DNA of 64,000 bases from Eonycteris spelaea. Its lineage: Eukaryota; Chordata; Mammalia; Chiroptera; Pteropodidae. The stretch covers positions 496,001 to 560,000 of the forward strand of contig PUFA01000202.1 in assembly GCA_003508835.1 (NCBI GenBank), written 5' to 3'. How positions within the stretch are numbered: position 1 is the stretch's first letter; each line of letters begins with the position of its first letter. Positions 50,309 to 60,800 of this stretch are shown one piece after another. Below the pieces are notes generated by a model. It saw nothing but the letters and a program-made list of their open reading frames with translations. It ran no database searches and was not told the DNA's origin. The translations under genes and the position numbers were made by a program.

Positions 50309-50634
50309 CAGTTGACTGCTGAAGGTGGGGTTTGGGGAACTGACCCCTACGCTGTAAAATCAAAGTATAACTTCTGACTCCCCTAAAACTTACATTTTTC
50401 CCTCAGTGTCCTGGGGAGGGGGGACAGGTTTCAGGACCCCCCCCCCACATCACGGATACCAAAATCTGAGGATGCTCAAGTCCCCATATAACACGGTATC
50501 AACGCATGTAGATGGTCCTCCGCATCCGCAGACTCCCAACCACGGACTGAAACCAGTACAGGTATTTATTGAAAAAAGGTCCACGTAAACGTGGCGCCGA
50601 GCAGTTCAAACACGAGTTGTTCAGGGGTCAACTG
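50309..50634. mobile_element. Tigger-like DNA transposon containing a nested MER2-like fragment
   Basis: The outer ends are inverted: CAGTTGACTGCTGAA at the left and, read on the minus strand, CAGTTGACCCCTGAACAAC at the right. Inside the left end, AAGTATAACTTCTGACTCCC and, before the right end, TATTTATTGAAAAAAGGTCC fit Tigger-family non-autonomous elements. Between them, TTTCAGGACCCCC, GATACCAAAATCTGAGGATG, CTCAAGTCCCCATATAACAC and CCGCATCCGCAGACTCCCAA are typical of MER2. The element is far shorter than full-length Tigger, so both parts are deletion derivatives. Confidence 0.75.
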
Positions 50635-53053
50635 CTGAGGTGTCAGGGAACGTACCAACCAGCTCAGCTCTGTGCTGCAGCCATCGCCATTTCCATGGTA
50701 GCAGCAGAATTTGGAAATCAGAATATAGTTGGGAGATGAGAACCAGTGCCAGGAAGACGTCTGATCATCACAACCTTCCAGAGAAAGGTTCAGTAGGCAG
50801 AGTGTTCTTTTGCCCTGACCACTAAGAAGGCAAAGTTCTCTACTCACCCCAAGGATGTGCCAAAATGCAGCGTCTTTTCTCTAGAAGGAGGAATGGACTA
50901 GACTGGAATCTGGGCTTGAGGTAAGCCCATTTCCTGTCCTAGTCTGAGGTCTCCTTTACAGAACCTAGTTTATGTCTGAACTCTGCTGCAAAACCACAAT
51001 AAGGGGAAGAGGCCACCAACTGTGTTAGCTGGCATATTACACATACATATGTGCGTGTATATATATACATATATATGTATACATATTTAAATGGTCAATC
51101 ATGTTAGCTGTAGTCTTCTACGAAATTATTTTAGTTTAGTTCCTTTAGCTCCGATAGAGTAAATGATTTAGAACTTTATGATAAATCTAATTTTAAATAA
51201 ATACTTTAGTTTTAAATTTAAAAATAAACAACTGAATCCAAAGTTAACTTCCAAAGGGAATGAAAAATGACCAATTCTAACAGCTTCGGTTGGAAGAAAA
51301 CATCTGCCACAGATTTTGAGTTAACGACAAAGAAAAGAATTAGGCACAAAGCAAAAGGTCACCATTGCATTCTGTATCTGAATGCCCTTACTCTCAAAAA
51401 GATTAAGAATACGTTGCCAGAGAATACTGGAAAAGAGTAGGTAGAACATTAATGGAAAAAGAAAACATCTATTTATAGGAAGAACAGGAGAAAGTCATAG
51501 TAACAGCTTCCAACGCTTCCTTGATGAGCTACTTGAAACAGAATGAGTGGCTAGCAGAGTAAGAACGTCAAGGATAAGGGCAGGGGCATAAGGTAAAGGA
51601 GACCAGATGGATTCCTCTATATGCCGGACCCTCCAGATCCTATCCCCTTTGAAACCTTGAGCAAAACTGTTCTACCAGAGGAAAGCCTGAGGGTTGTGGA
51701 AATTATAATTTTTTAAAAAATTGTAAAAAAATGAGAGAATTCATGACAGCAAATGCAAGTCCTGCAGAAGAAGGCTCAAAAGTGCGAAAAAAGAATATAG
51801 AAGACAGACTGAGTAAGAAGGAGAGGGATACAGCATGGAAGGCTGCTGAGGGGAATGGCGATGAGAGCACACACCACCTACCAGTCAGCCAGCAACTCTA
51901 TAAATTTAATACAACCGTGCAAGTGTAGCACCTGGATTAGAGCGGAGGAGGGCTGCACAGACCTCGCGAGACAAGGCAGCAATCTGCGCGAGCTTTAAGG
52001 GATGCGGTGGGGAAATAAGGATGAAGGAGCATAAAGGGGGAGGGACTGCAGCAGGGAAGAGGATGGGTTGCAGCAGCAGCAGGAAGGGCCTGGAGAGAGA
52101 AGGGAAAGCAACCTGGAGGTGAGGCAGAGGAGGACGGGCTCAAGCGTGGGCTCACCAGACAGAGCAGGAGAGCGAACGGGAAACGGCATGCCCTGAAGGG
52201 GGTGGGGGTCAAAGGCCCCAAAGGGAGGTCGTAATCGTGGACTGAACAAAAGTAGGAGTGCGGTGCAGCAGCGAAGGCGGGCCGGAACGGGGGTGCTCTC
52301 CCAGGCGTGTGGCTGGTATTGGGGGCACGAGAGTCAAAATCACGGTGTAAACACGAGGGCTACCGTGAAGACGAGCCACGCGTGTCCACGACCCCACCGC
52401 CCCATCACATAAAATAAAACAAAGGCATGCGAGGGTCAGAAAAGGTAAACTCGGAGGACGAAGACAAAAACGAAGGGAAGAAAGGGACACACGGAAGGAC
52501 AGAGGACTGGAGACGGGGTGCTTCGCCAGCGGCAGAGAGTAACTAAGGAAAGCAGTGCGGCGTGGAGGGCGGCTGTTTCCGGAGGGAAAGCGGGAGCAGA
52601 CCAGAGTCCCGCCCGCCCGGGCCCGAGGGCAGCAGCCACGGTCCGCGGGGGCCGAGGGAGTGGCGGCGGACAAGAAACTACGACGCTAAGGACGAGAACT
52701 TGGGAGGACACACAGCGGCCGGGTCGGAGGAGATGCTGTCATGCGGCCGAGGAGCTTCGCTGCGGGCGAAGCGGGGGGCAGCGAGCCGCCTGCCAAAGGT
52801 GAGGCAGGGGGCGGAAAAGCAGCCGAAGGAACGGGGGCGGGGACACACTGGAGGACACGCACGAGGGAGGGGAGGTGGGCGTCGCAGAAACCCAGGTTTG
52901 GGGGGGGGTGGTAAAAGGGTCAACCGCCCCCCGGGAGGTGCGGGGCCTGAGGGGGGCGGGGGTCCCGAGGGTGCGGCCTGAGGGTGACAGGGGCAGAGGG
53001 GAGGTGCGGGGACAGGCGGAGGGGACGGGGCGGCGGGCAGCGCCGATACTCAC

Positions 53054-53360
53054 ACCTCCAGAATGCGGTCCCCCTTGCGCACCCCGGCGCGATCGGCCGC
53101 CCCCCGGGCAGCACGGCGCTCACATGCTGCAGCGGCGCGTACAGCTCTCCGTTGATGCTCCGCAGCTGCCCGCCCTCGCTCACTTGGCCCCGCACGTTGA
53201 AGCCGTAGCCGGACTCGGACTTGACGATGCGCACGACCCGCGGGCCGCCGCCCCCGCCGCCGCCGTTGCCGGCGCAGTGGAGCCCAGAGCCCCCGCCGCC
53301 ACCGCCGCCGTTCCTGTGAGCGGCTGCGGGGTGAATCCCTTCCCCGTCCTCGTCCGCCAT
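53054..53360 (-). CDS. SNX27: SNX27 coding exon 1: N-terminus and most of the PDZ domain, with an apparent 1-base deletion
   Basis: The start codon is at 53360-53358 in a strong context (AAG before ATG, G after), and the protein begins [11 protein letters not shown]. Two glycine tracts (residues 18-24 and 33-39), encoded by GGC-rich repeats, precede the PDZ domain. The PDZ carboxylate-binding loop is visible as GYGF at residues 51-54. The following [19 protein letters not shown] stretch corresponds to the extended loop that contacts retromer VPS26 in known structures. The donor is GTGAGT at 53053-53048, leaving phase 2. The exon is 307 bp, but joining exon 2 in frame needs 308. After VLPGG (residue 87) the frame slips at a run of six C on the plus strand (53100-53105). 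The expected [15 protein letters not shown] follows in the next frame. This is most likely a sequence error rather than a true null allele. Confidence 0.96.
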
Positions 53361-53364
53361 CTTG
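53352..53364 (-). promoter_or_regulatory. YY1-type element overlapping the SNX27 start codon
   Basis: CAAGATGGCGGAC on the minus strand matches the YY1 consensus (AAGATGGCGGC) except the last base. Such sites are common at start codons of CpG-island genes. Binding itself is inferred. Confidence 0.6.
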
Positions 53365-53560
53365 CGAGCCAGCGACCGTATCCCCGCCCCCCGACGCCTC
53401 ACGCCCTCCCGGCGCGCGCTCGCCCTCCTCAGCAGCCGCGCAGCCCCCGGCGCGCGCGCCCGCTCCGCCGATCGCGGGACCCGAGTGGGCCAAGGAGCTG
53501 CCGGCGGGGCAAAGGGAGGCAGTGGGCGGGCAAAGCGGGCGGTTGGGCGCCGCGGAGCCT
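53361..53560 (-). other. SNX27: Probable SNX27 5' UTR and core promoter
   Basis: GC-rich sequence between the start codon and the proximal ACTACA motif. The exact transcription start cannot be read from sequence. The frame of the start codon is open upstream through this region, but that is expected from the lack of A/T and is not evidence of a longer protein. Confidence 0.55.
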
Positions 53561-53577
53561 CCTGGGAGGTGTAGTTT
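53561..53577 (-). promoter_or_regulatory. ACTACA-type (ZNF143/THAP11-like) promoter motif, proximal copy
   Basis: On the minus strand: AAACTACACCTCCCAGG. It fits the conserved ACTACAnnTCCCAG promoter motif linked to ZNF143/THAP11, about 200 bp upstream of the start codon. A second copy lies 81 bp further upstream in the same orientation. Confidence 0.75.
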
Positions 53578-53610
53578 CTGGGCCGGGAGCGCGGGGCCCG
53601 GCCGGAGCGC

Positions 53611-53626
53611 GGGTTACGTGACGCGT
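53611..53626 (-). promoter_or_regulatory. CRE/E-box-like GTCACGTAAC element
   Basis: On the minus strand ACGCGTCACGTAACCC holds a GTCACGT core of the type bound by CREB/ATF or USF-like factors. It lies between the two ACTACA motifs. The match is short. Confidence 0.4.
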
Positions 53627-53640
53627 TCGGGAGCGACACC

Positions 53641-53659
53641 TGCTGGGAGTTGTAGTTTG
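53641..53659 (-). promoter_or_regulatory. ACTACA-type (ZNF143/THAP11-like) promoter motif, distal copy
   Basis: On the minus strand: CAAACTACAACTCCCAGCA, a good match to ACTACAATTCCCAG. It marks the upstream edge of the CpG island. Confidence 0.8.
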
Positions 53660-53814
53660 CCTGCTGCGCTCTTAGGCAGTTCAGCTGTTGGATGGTCAAA
53701 GCTTGGTGGACTCCGGGCTAGAGCTGTTGACTCCGGGCAAGATTTTTTTTTCTTCTTTCATTTCATTGCCTCTAAAGACGTTGGTGATTCAGCACACTCT
53801 TAAATTATAAGAAC

Positions 53815-53990
53815 TCGTTTGTTCACTAGCTTCCGTGTTCACATACGTTATTTCATGGCTCCAACAGCCTCAGGTGACCACTAGATCATGAATTCGTTTC
53901 TCTATTTCACGTTTTAGGAAACTGAACCTTAAAAGTGCCCGAGGTATTCAGCTATTAAGTAACAGGAACTAAAGCCCAGTTATTTTTGTG
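53815..53990 (-). mobile_element. MIR fragment
   Basis: Antisense MIR: TTTCTCTATTTCACGTTTTA, GGAAACTGAACCTTAAAAGT, ATTCAGCTATTAAGTAACAG and GAACTAAAGCCCAGT follow the reverse MIR order. Confidence 0.65.
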
Positions 53991-54769
53991 TAACTTTCTT
54001 TTTGTGTATTGCAACTCCATAAAACTGTCGCAACTATACAAAAAGCATATATAGAAGAAACTATGACCTCATTGATTTAGAACTGGATATTAGAGGACCA
54101 ATTATTTCACTGGAGCAACGATTTTGAAGTTAGTTTTATTTCTAAGTCATTATGTTTCCCCCGATAGCACAGTAAAGTTATTTGCAAATGGCAGCGATTG
54201 ATGTTTTGGGGGTACCTGACCAAACACAAACTTACCCGTATGGTGCAGAATGCCTGGCAAAGGCAAGTAAGCAGAGCAAGAGCAAAAATAATGTAAACAT
54301 CTTAAGCACTTAATACTCAAGTCTGGTATTTGATTTTACCCTACCAGCAGGCTGATTGATAACTTTTGTCTGTTACTGTTTCACGAATGCTGATAAAAGA
54401 CACAGGATTCCTGGATCAGAGACAAAGGACTGTGATGACACTGGAAGCAACATGAGCTTCAGCATGTTTGTGTCAATTCCTCTTGTCCCCCCAAGACTCA
54501 CGGGGATGACACAAGGGCTTAGATGAATGCCTTGTGCTTGGTGGATTTACACCATGGCGGAGGAACACTGAGCGGAGGGAACCTGCCATTTGATAGGAAG
54601 CAGGAAACAAACCTGTTCTTTTCCTTGAGGGAGACATTATTTCGTTCCTCAGAGTAGTTCCTCAGAGTAGTTCCAAATGGCCCCGATGAAGAGCAGTCAG
54701 GGCCTTGCATTCTTGGGAAAACCAGGAAGGTGGATAGAAAGCATGAACAACCCATGAAGGACTGTCAAC

Positions 54770-54905
54770 ATTGCTATGTGCAAAACACTATTCTAAGCAC
54801 TTTACATCTATAATCTCATTTAACCCTCACAACCCAATAATGTGCCTATTTTATAGATGAATAGACAGGCATAGAGAGGTCACACAGCTAGTAAGCAATG
54901 AATCT
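54770..54905 (-). mobile_element. MIR SINE
   Basis: CTATTCTAAGCACTTTACAT, CTCATTTAACCCTCACAACC, TATTTTATAGATGAATAGAC and GAGAGGTCACACAGCTAGTA are diagnostic of antisense MIR. Confidence 0.9.
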
Positions 54906-55449
54906 AGAAGAAGCAACGGAGATACATAGTTAAAAGACAGTAAAGGTTTACTTGCAGAGGTCTGATGGCTTGTAAAAGCATCAAGCAAGTCCTTGAAAGA
55001 ATTTGTGTAAGGGTTTCCAAGGAATTGCTCAGGGTGAAAAAAAAAAAAACAATAATTACATCTCCCAAAATGTGGACTCAATTATTCTATTATAACATAA
55101 AAATTAATGTGACCTTATGCTATAACCAAGCTAATAAAAAAGGGCCTCAATTTGTTACGTAAATACAGAAATTAGTAAAAGTCAGAATAAGGATTTTGCT
55201 CCAAAATAATGACATTTGGGTTGAACATGAATCATTTGGTTTGAACTGAGCACTGGATGGGAAGGAACTTATCCACTAAAGCAAGGCATCCAAGAAAGGA
55301 ACAGGGATCTTCCACAGAAAGAGCTAATTTTTAAAAATTGTTTATTCAAGAAAAATTTACTGGAGGCATACTCTGTTCTCGGCACTGTAATAGTGGCTAA
55401 GGACACAAAGATGAATGACATCTACAAACTCCATGGAGGGCAATATGAC

Positions 55450-55960
55450 ATAGTCAGATTATAAATGCACATACTCTGTGATCTGGCGGTTCCACTTCTA
55501 GGAGTTCATTCTACTGTCATGCTTGCACATGTGTGAAATGGCGTTTTTGCGAAGTTAGTCATTGCAGTATTGTTCGTCTTTGCAAAAGATTGGAAGTCAC
55601 CTAACGTTCATGGATTAAGTTATGCTACGCCCTCAATGGAAAACGGAATAAGGGTAAAGAAAGAATAAGGAAGCTCTTTATGTACTGAAATGGAATGATC
55701 GCAGAGATACTGTACATAAGTAAGTGAAAACAAGATACAGCACAGTCTATAGAACATGATATTATCTTGTATACAAGGGGAACCATAGACATATTTATAT
55801 CTCTAGAGGCAGAAACTGATAACTTGGCCTCTGGCCTCTGGAGAGGGGGACTGGACAGCAGAGGTGAGGATGGGGTAGCAGGAGGGAGACTTTCCACTAT
55901 ATTCCTTTTGGCAATTTCTGAATTTTCAGACAGATCAAGTGTTGCCTGTTCAAACAAATA
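55450..55960 (+). mobile_element. Old L1 3' end
   Basis: CTGTGATCTGGCGGTTCCAC, CTTGCACATGTGTGAAATGG, GCAAAAGATTGGAAGTCACC, AAGGAAGCTCTTTATGTACT and TCTATAGAACATGATATTAT correspond to an L1M 3' region. About 100 bp before it (55345-55440) is an ancient repeat also represented near 17330 and 62650. Confidence 0.8.
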
Positions 55961-56079
55961 AAATAGAAGGGATCAGATTGGAAGAAAAAGTGATTAGAGC
56001 ATCAAAATAAGAAAATTAAGATGCCATTGCTGCTCTCAAGAACTCACAATCTAGCGAGAGAGCCAGCAAAAGGAAAAAA

Positions 56080-57000
56080 TGATTACGATGCAGGCCTTGG
56101 CACTCCTGAGTAATGGGGGCTGTGACAGGGGCCTGCACAAGCTGCTAAGAAGGGCCTTCCAGATGGGGAAGCTAAGCTGAGTAATCACGGATAAGAAGAG
56201 TCCGCGAGGCAGAGGACAGTGGTGAAAGGAAACTTCTGACAAGGGGAACTGTATTCACACAGATTTGCAAGAACGTGATACCGTCTGAAAACCACAAGCA
56301 GTTCAGCGGGACTGGAGTCTTGGGGATGGGGGAAGCGCACCAGGGAGGAGACAGGGGAGGTGGGCGGGAGTCAGATCTGGGAGGGCTTCAGAGAAGGAAT
56401 ATCACGCCCAGGAGTTTGAATTTCATCCCTGAGTACTTAGGGGCCTCTGAAGGCTTTAGAGCAGAGCAGTGGTGTCACCAAACCTGGCTTCAGGACGTTC
56501 GTGCCGCAGGAAGCACGGAGGACAGAATGAGATAGGACGATCGGTTCAGGAGCAGTTGCGGTCACTCAGGCAAGAAACGACGACATTCAGACCAGGGCAG
56601 CGGGGACGGTCAGAGGATTCCCCCAAGAGAACGGGCTTGCTGACCCCCTGGCTGTCGGGCGCGAGGCTGAGGAGGAAAGAATGACGCAACGTTCCTGACT
56701 CGGTGGTGCAATTCCCCAAGACCAGGCATGAGCAGGAAGAGGAAGAGGTTTGCAGGCAAGACCAAGCGTTCACTGTGGGGTACGTGGCATTCGAGGGCGC
56801 TGCAGGAGATCCAAGAGGAATCACTCAGCAGATGGTTGGACGTGTGAATCTGGTGTCGGCGAAAGGGGTCTGGGCCAGAGCACAGATGTGGGAGTCCTGG
56901 GCCCCGGGTGGCGGGTGGTGACAGATGAGAGCCTCGAGGCAGGGTGCGTAGTGAAAGGAGAGAAGTGCCAAGGCCAGAACCCAGAGGAGGCCCCACCCCC
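56080..57000 (+). mobile_element. Ancient dispersed mammalian repeat, family not named
   Basis: GAATTTCATCCCTGAGTACT, GAAGGCTTTAGAGCAGAGCA, GTGGTGTCACCAAACCTGGC, AGCAGTTGCGGTCACTCAGG and GTGAATCTGGTGTCGGCGAA follow the order of a long medium-reiterated repeat I know from other mammals but cannot name. Part of the same family appears at 62650-63075. Confidence 0.5.
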
Positions 57001-57189
57001 CCCCCACCCCGCCATTGTTTAGACTTTAAGAGGAAGGGTCTCAGATGAAGGACTGAGCGGACTCAGAGAGCCGGGAGACCCAGCGGAGTGGGGTCTTGGA
57101 CGGTGGTGAAGCTGCTCTTGGAAACGGGCCCACCCAAGAGCTGTTCAGTCCTGACCGTGACCATGTGAATGGAAGCATTCACCAGAAAC

Positions 57190-57300
57190 TAGATCGGGCC
57201 GCCCCGCAGGCCCCAATCACATGGCTAGTTAACACCAGAGCTGAACCTTGAACCCACATTTTCTGATACCAGTCCAGACTCTACTATACAGCTTCCTCTT
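57190..57300 (-). mobile_element. MIR tail fragment
   Basis: AGAGCTGAACCTTGAACCCA followed by CTGATACCAGTCCAGACTCT matches the antisense tRNA-like head of MIR. Confidence 0.55.
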
Positions 57301-57539
57301 AGTTAAAGAATAAAAGTTCCTCCCACTTGTTGGGACATGAGAAGTCGACAGGTTTCCATGCACTTTTCATGTGGGAATTACTTAGGTGAGACGACTCCTC
57401 CACACCTTTGCTCACACGTCCTGCAGTCCGAGGTGTCCTGCTCCTTCTCAGTCCCTCTTTGCAGGTCTGAAATCTCATCCATCAAGCTCCAGCTTAAGTC
57501 TCCTCATGAAGCCTCCCCTGAGGGTTTCAGTTCACTCTG

Positions 57540-58130
57540 ACATATCCCTTTTCTTAATTCCTTTGGCAGATACACCTTGCCGTGACACCTCCTCCCCCAG
57601 GTGAGTCACAAATGTGTAATCCCCTCCCCTTAAGTGTGGGCAAGGCCTGTGACTTGCTTCTAGGCCATGAATATGGCAAAGGTGATGATGTGTCAGTCCT
57701 ATGATTACAGCTACATCATATAACACTCCTCCTTAGCAGACTGGGGGAGAGAGTCTTCTGCCAGCCTCGAGGAAGAAGGCTGCATGTTGTGGGCTGCCTG
57801 TGGAGAAGGCCCGAGGCAGGGAACTGCAGGCGCCACTGGGAACTGAGAGTTGTCCCCAGCTTACAGCAAGAACACGGCTCCTCAGATCTAGATCTGCAAA
57901 AAATTCTGCCAACAATCACATGAGTTTGGAGGGAGATCCTGGCCTCTCTAAGGAACACAGCCAGCCAACACTTGATTGCAGGCTCGTGAGACCCTGCAGA
58001 GGACCCAGCTAACCTGAGCCTAAACTCCTGACTCACAGATACTGTGACATAATCAACGTGTGTATGGTTTCAAGCTTCTAAATCTGCAGGAATTTGTTAC
58101 ACGGCAATAGCTAACCGATGTAATTCTTAC
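57540..58130 (+). mobile_element. MLT1-like (ERVL-MaLR type) LTR, sense
   Basis: CTGTGACTTGCTTCTAGGCC, ATGTGTCAGTCCTATGATTA, AAGAAGGCTGCATGTTGTGG, CTGCCAACAATCACATGAGT, TGATTGCAGGCTCGTGAGAC, and the end AATTTGTTACACGGCAATAG with CTAACCGATGTAATTC follow a solo LTR of MaLR style. The exact subfamily is uncertain. Confidence 0.6.
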
Positions 58131-58339
58131 TGCATTTTCTCGTCAGCGTCACTCAGTTTAGACCATAACAATTTAGGATCTAGTTTAGCTTTACTTTTCC
58201 AATCTGAGCATAAGCTTCTTGAAAACAAGGACCTTGTCACATGTGACTCGTGCCCTCAGAGTGTATGAGAGACACAAGGGAAGGAGCTTGACGAGTTGAT
58301 AGGAAGTTCATCCACGAAAGGACCATAAAGTGGCTGATG

Positions 58340-58595
58340 GCACCTGCTGCACAGGGACATGGTGGGGCTCGAATGAGTAATATGTGGAAAATGCCTAACA
58401 TAACGCCTAGCACACAGCTTCTATCAATAATATATTTAAATAACTATCACACCCAGCCCCATTTCCTCACTTTGCTGATAAGGCAATGGCTCCCTCCACT
58501 CCACCCTCCAAAAAAAGAAACAGACCCGGCAAGGTACAATGACTAGTCAAAGGTCACTTGTAAGATCAGTGGCCAGAACTCAACCCTAAGCAGAA
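58340..58595. mobile_element. MIR fragments in opposite orientations
   Basis: A plus-strand MIR tail (GTGGGGCTCGAATGAGTAAT, AACGCCTAGCACACAGCTTC) is followed by minus-strand MIR (CCCCATTTCCTCACTTTGCT, AGTCAAAGGTCACTTGTAAG). The second is broken by a short A-rich segment. Confidence 0.5.
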
Positions 58596-58894
58596 AAATT
58601 AAATGGCTTAAGTGAGGCAACCAGGCATGCCATCCCGTAGATTCAGGGGTTGTTTTTAGGCCTTCGCCCTAATTCTCACTCCTCTTTCCTCTTCACTACC
58701 TTTCTGCGGTTCCCTCATGAAGACCACGTGAAGAAAGTACCCTTCTGGTAAAGTGAGTAATTTGCAGCAGTGGATAGTACCAAGAGACGAGAGGATTTAT
58801 CGTCAAGATTCTTTAGCTGCAAGTGACAGAAACTCGATGCAAACTAGCTTAAGCCAAGAAAGAGAATTAATTGGTCCGCATAGCTAAGGGCGAC

Positions 58895-59430
58895 ACTGGG
58901 TATTCCAGTTCACTGTAGCTACATAACAAACTACCCCAAACTCAGAGACATAAAGCCATCACTTCGCCATGCGTGTGCCCTCTGTGGGTCAGGAATGCGG
59001 GTGGGACACTGCTCCATGATGCCTCGGGCCTCCGCTGGGAAGGCGCAGAGGCTAAGGCGACTTGATGGCTGGGGTCATCTGGAAGCCTCTCGTTCCTCTG
59101 AGGTTGGCCCGACCCCTGCACGCGGCCTCTTCCCATGTCCACTTAGCCTCGTCAAGCACGGGGCCTGGGTTCCAGAAGCAAGTGTCCCGAGAGGATAAAG
59201 CAGTAGCGCATGGCGTTTTTATGGCTCGGCCTCTGAAGTCACGTGGCACCACTTCCACCATACCGTTTTGTCCAAGCGATCGCAAAAGTCTGCCAGGTGC
59301 AAGGGGAGGAGGGGACACAGGCGTCACCCCCCGATGGGAGGAGTGTCTGCGCTGCGTTGTGATTAGAGTATGTGGGATGGGCCACCTCTGGCGGTGGCCG
59401 GAAAATAAAATGTGTCCCAGTGGGATGGCT
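58895..59430 (-). mobile_element. MLT1-like LTR, antisense
   Basis: Starts with TCACTGTAGCTACATAACAA and ACTACCCCAAACTCAGAGAC, then CTGTGGGTCAGGAATGCGGG, GGTCATCTGGAAGCCTCTCG and TTTATGGCTCGGCCTCTGAA. This is the reverse complement order of the LTR at 57540. It has gained many C and G changes. Confidence 0.55.
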
Positions 59431-60499
59431 TAGATTCAAAGCAAGTACTATAGGAACTAAGACCTTAGGGTCTGACAGGGAGCTCCGAGCCGCTTCGCTC
59501 ATTTTCGTTTGCCTTTCATTTTTGCTTATCGCTCTGCTTCTCTTTGTCGATTAATTAGCAAAAACGAAAACAAAACTAAACTAACAACAACAACAACAAC
59601 AAAGCCACCTATCTATCGTCTCAGGATCTGTGTGTACTTTCCCAAGGAAGGACGTCGATTGAGTCAGGGGCCCACCACCTGGACCAACAGAAGTGGCCTG
59701 GCGAATGACCTACGTCCCAATCTGGATCACGCGCCTAAAAGAGAGCTGGCTGGGTAGTCTATAAAAAAGAGCTAGTATAAGGTACCACGGGCTGAGCCTA
59801 AGCGAACACTTAGATGCTTTGGGCGTGCTGTTGTCCTTAAGGTGGTTCTCGGCCAGCATTCTGCAGTTGCAGGATTTCAAAGCCCGTTATCTGGGGGTTT
59901 TTTGTTTGTTTGTTTTTTACCTGGTCACCTTCATGCCGCCTCACACCCTTGCCTCGCACTTCGCCGCCACACCCCACCTCGCTGAGAGGCGCTGGGTTTC
60001 CCGTTGGGGAGAAAAGCTCCCCGGTTCTTAGAGCTCCACCAGCTGGCTTTTTCCCATCATCCCTCTCCCCACACCTGACCGTCATATTTCCGTTCCCAAA
60101 CATCGCTTTTCGCCATCCTTTCAGCTGCCACTCCCTGGGCTATCGTCCCTCTGTGTGCTGTGTCTCTTCCTTTTTCTTCTCCCTCCATAATCAACACTTA
60201 ATTTTCCAGGGGTCCTTTCTCCTATAAATTACCTCCCAGAGCCGACAGTTTAGAAATAATGCGGTAGACTGGGAGACCTCATAACCGAAGGACCTTTTCT
60301 GTCCTTTTGCCAATGACCCGTTTAGGGGATCAGTAGGCGATACACTTGCGGCCCATGGACATGAGTAAAAGCTGATGCCAGGACCCCTGAAAACCTGAGT
60401 TTGATGTTGAGGGGTGAAAGGGGTTTTGAGTCATTGGCATCATCCCGTGGAAAAGAGTGTGAGACTGGGGGCCTTCGCACTCGTGCCTTTCATCCTCAA

Positions 60500-60800
60500 G
60501 GTGTCATTGAGTACACTTTCGGCTGCAAGTACCGGAAATTCGAAAGTGGTTTAAACAGTAAGGAAGTTTATGATCTCGCAGAAACAGCACGCCGAAAGGT
60601 GGGTGTTGCAGGGTCGCTTAGCTCAGCGGCTCGTTCACGTCGTAAAGGTTCCAGACTCCCTCCATCCCTCCTCTGCTGTCTGCGGTGTAGTGTCTGGATC
60701 ACTCGGCTAATTCCTTTCATGGTGGCAAGGTGGCTGCTGAGCGCCAGGCATCGCCCACACGTGTGGCCACCACAGGGAGGAGCAGAAAACAAAAAGTTTC
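60500..60800 (+). mobile_element. Ancient interspersed repeat, family not named
   Basis: GCTGCAAGTACCGGAAATTC, GGTTTAAACAGTAAGGAAGT, TTCATGGTGGCAAGGTGGCT and GCTGAGCGCCAGGCATCGCC match a common mammalian repeat whose name I do not recall. A related start (TTTAGCTGCAAGTGACAGAA) lies at 58811-58890. Confidence 0.4.

Larger units (their letters stand above)
52550..53660. promoter_or_regulatory. CpG island spanning SNX27 promoter, exon 1 and start of intron 1
   Basis: Sequence rises sharply in G+C and CpG from about 52550, peaks across exon 1 and the 5' UTR, and ends near 53660, where it falls to ordinary AT-rich DNA. There is no TATA box at a useful distance. GC-box-like GGGCGGG sequences occur at about 53524-53530, and GGGCGG again near 53537-53542. 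This fits a broadly active housekeeping promoter. Confidence 0.9.

Noticed and set aside
52875..53621. 248-residue open frame on the plus strand opposite exon 1
   Set aside because: It is the antisense shadow of GC-rich exon 1 and promoter, with A/P/R-rich composition and no domain.
53361..53699. Open frame continuing upstream of the SNX27 start codon to an in-frame ATG at 53699
   Set aside because: The open frame crosses the promoter motifs and reads as low-complexity R/P/A-rich protein typical of translated CpG islands. The ATG at 53360 has a strong context and matches the family N-terminus.
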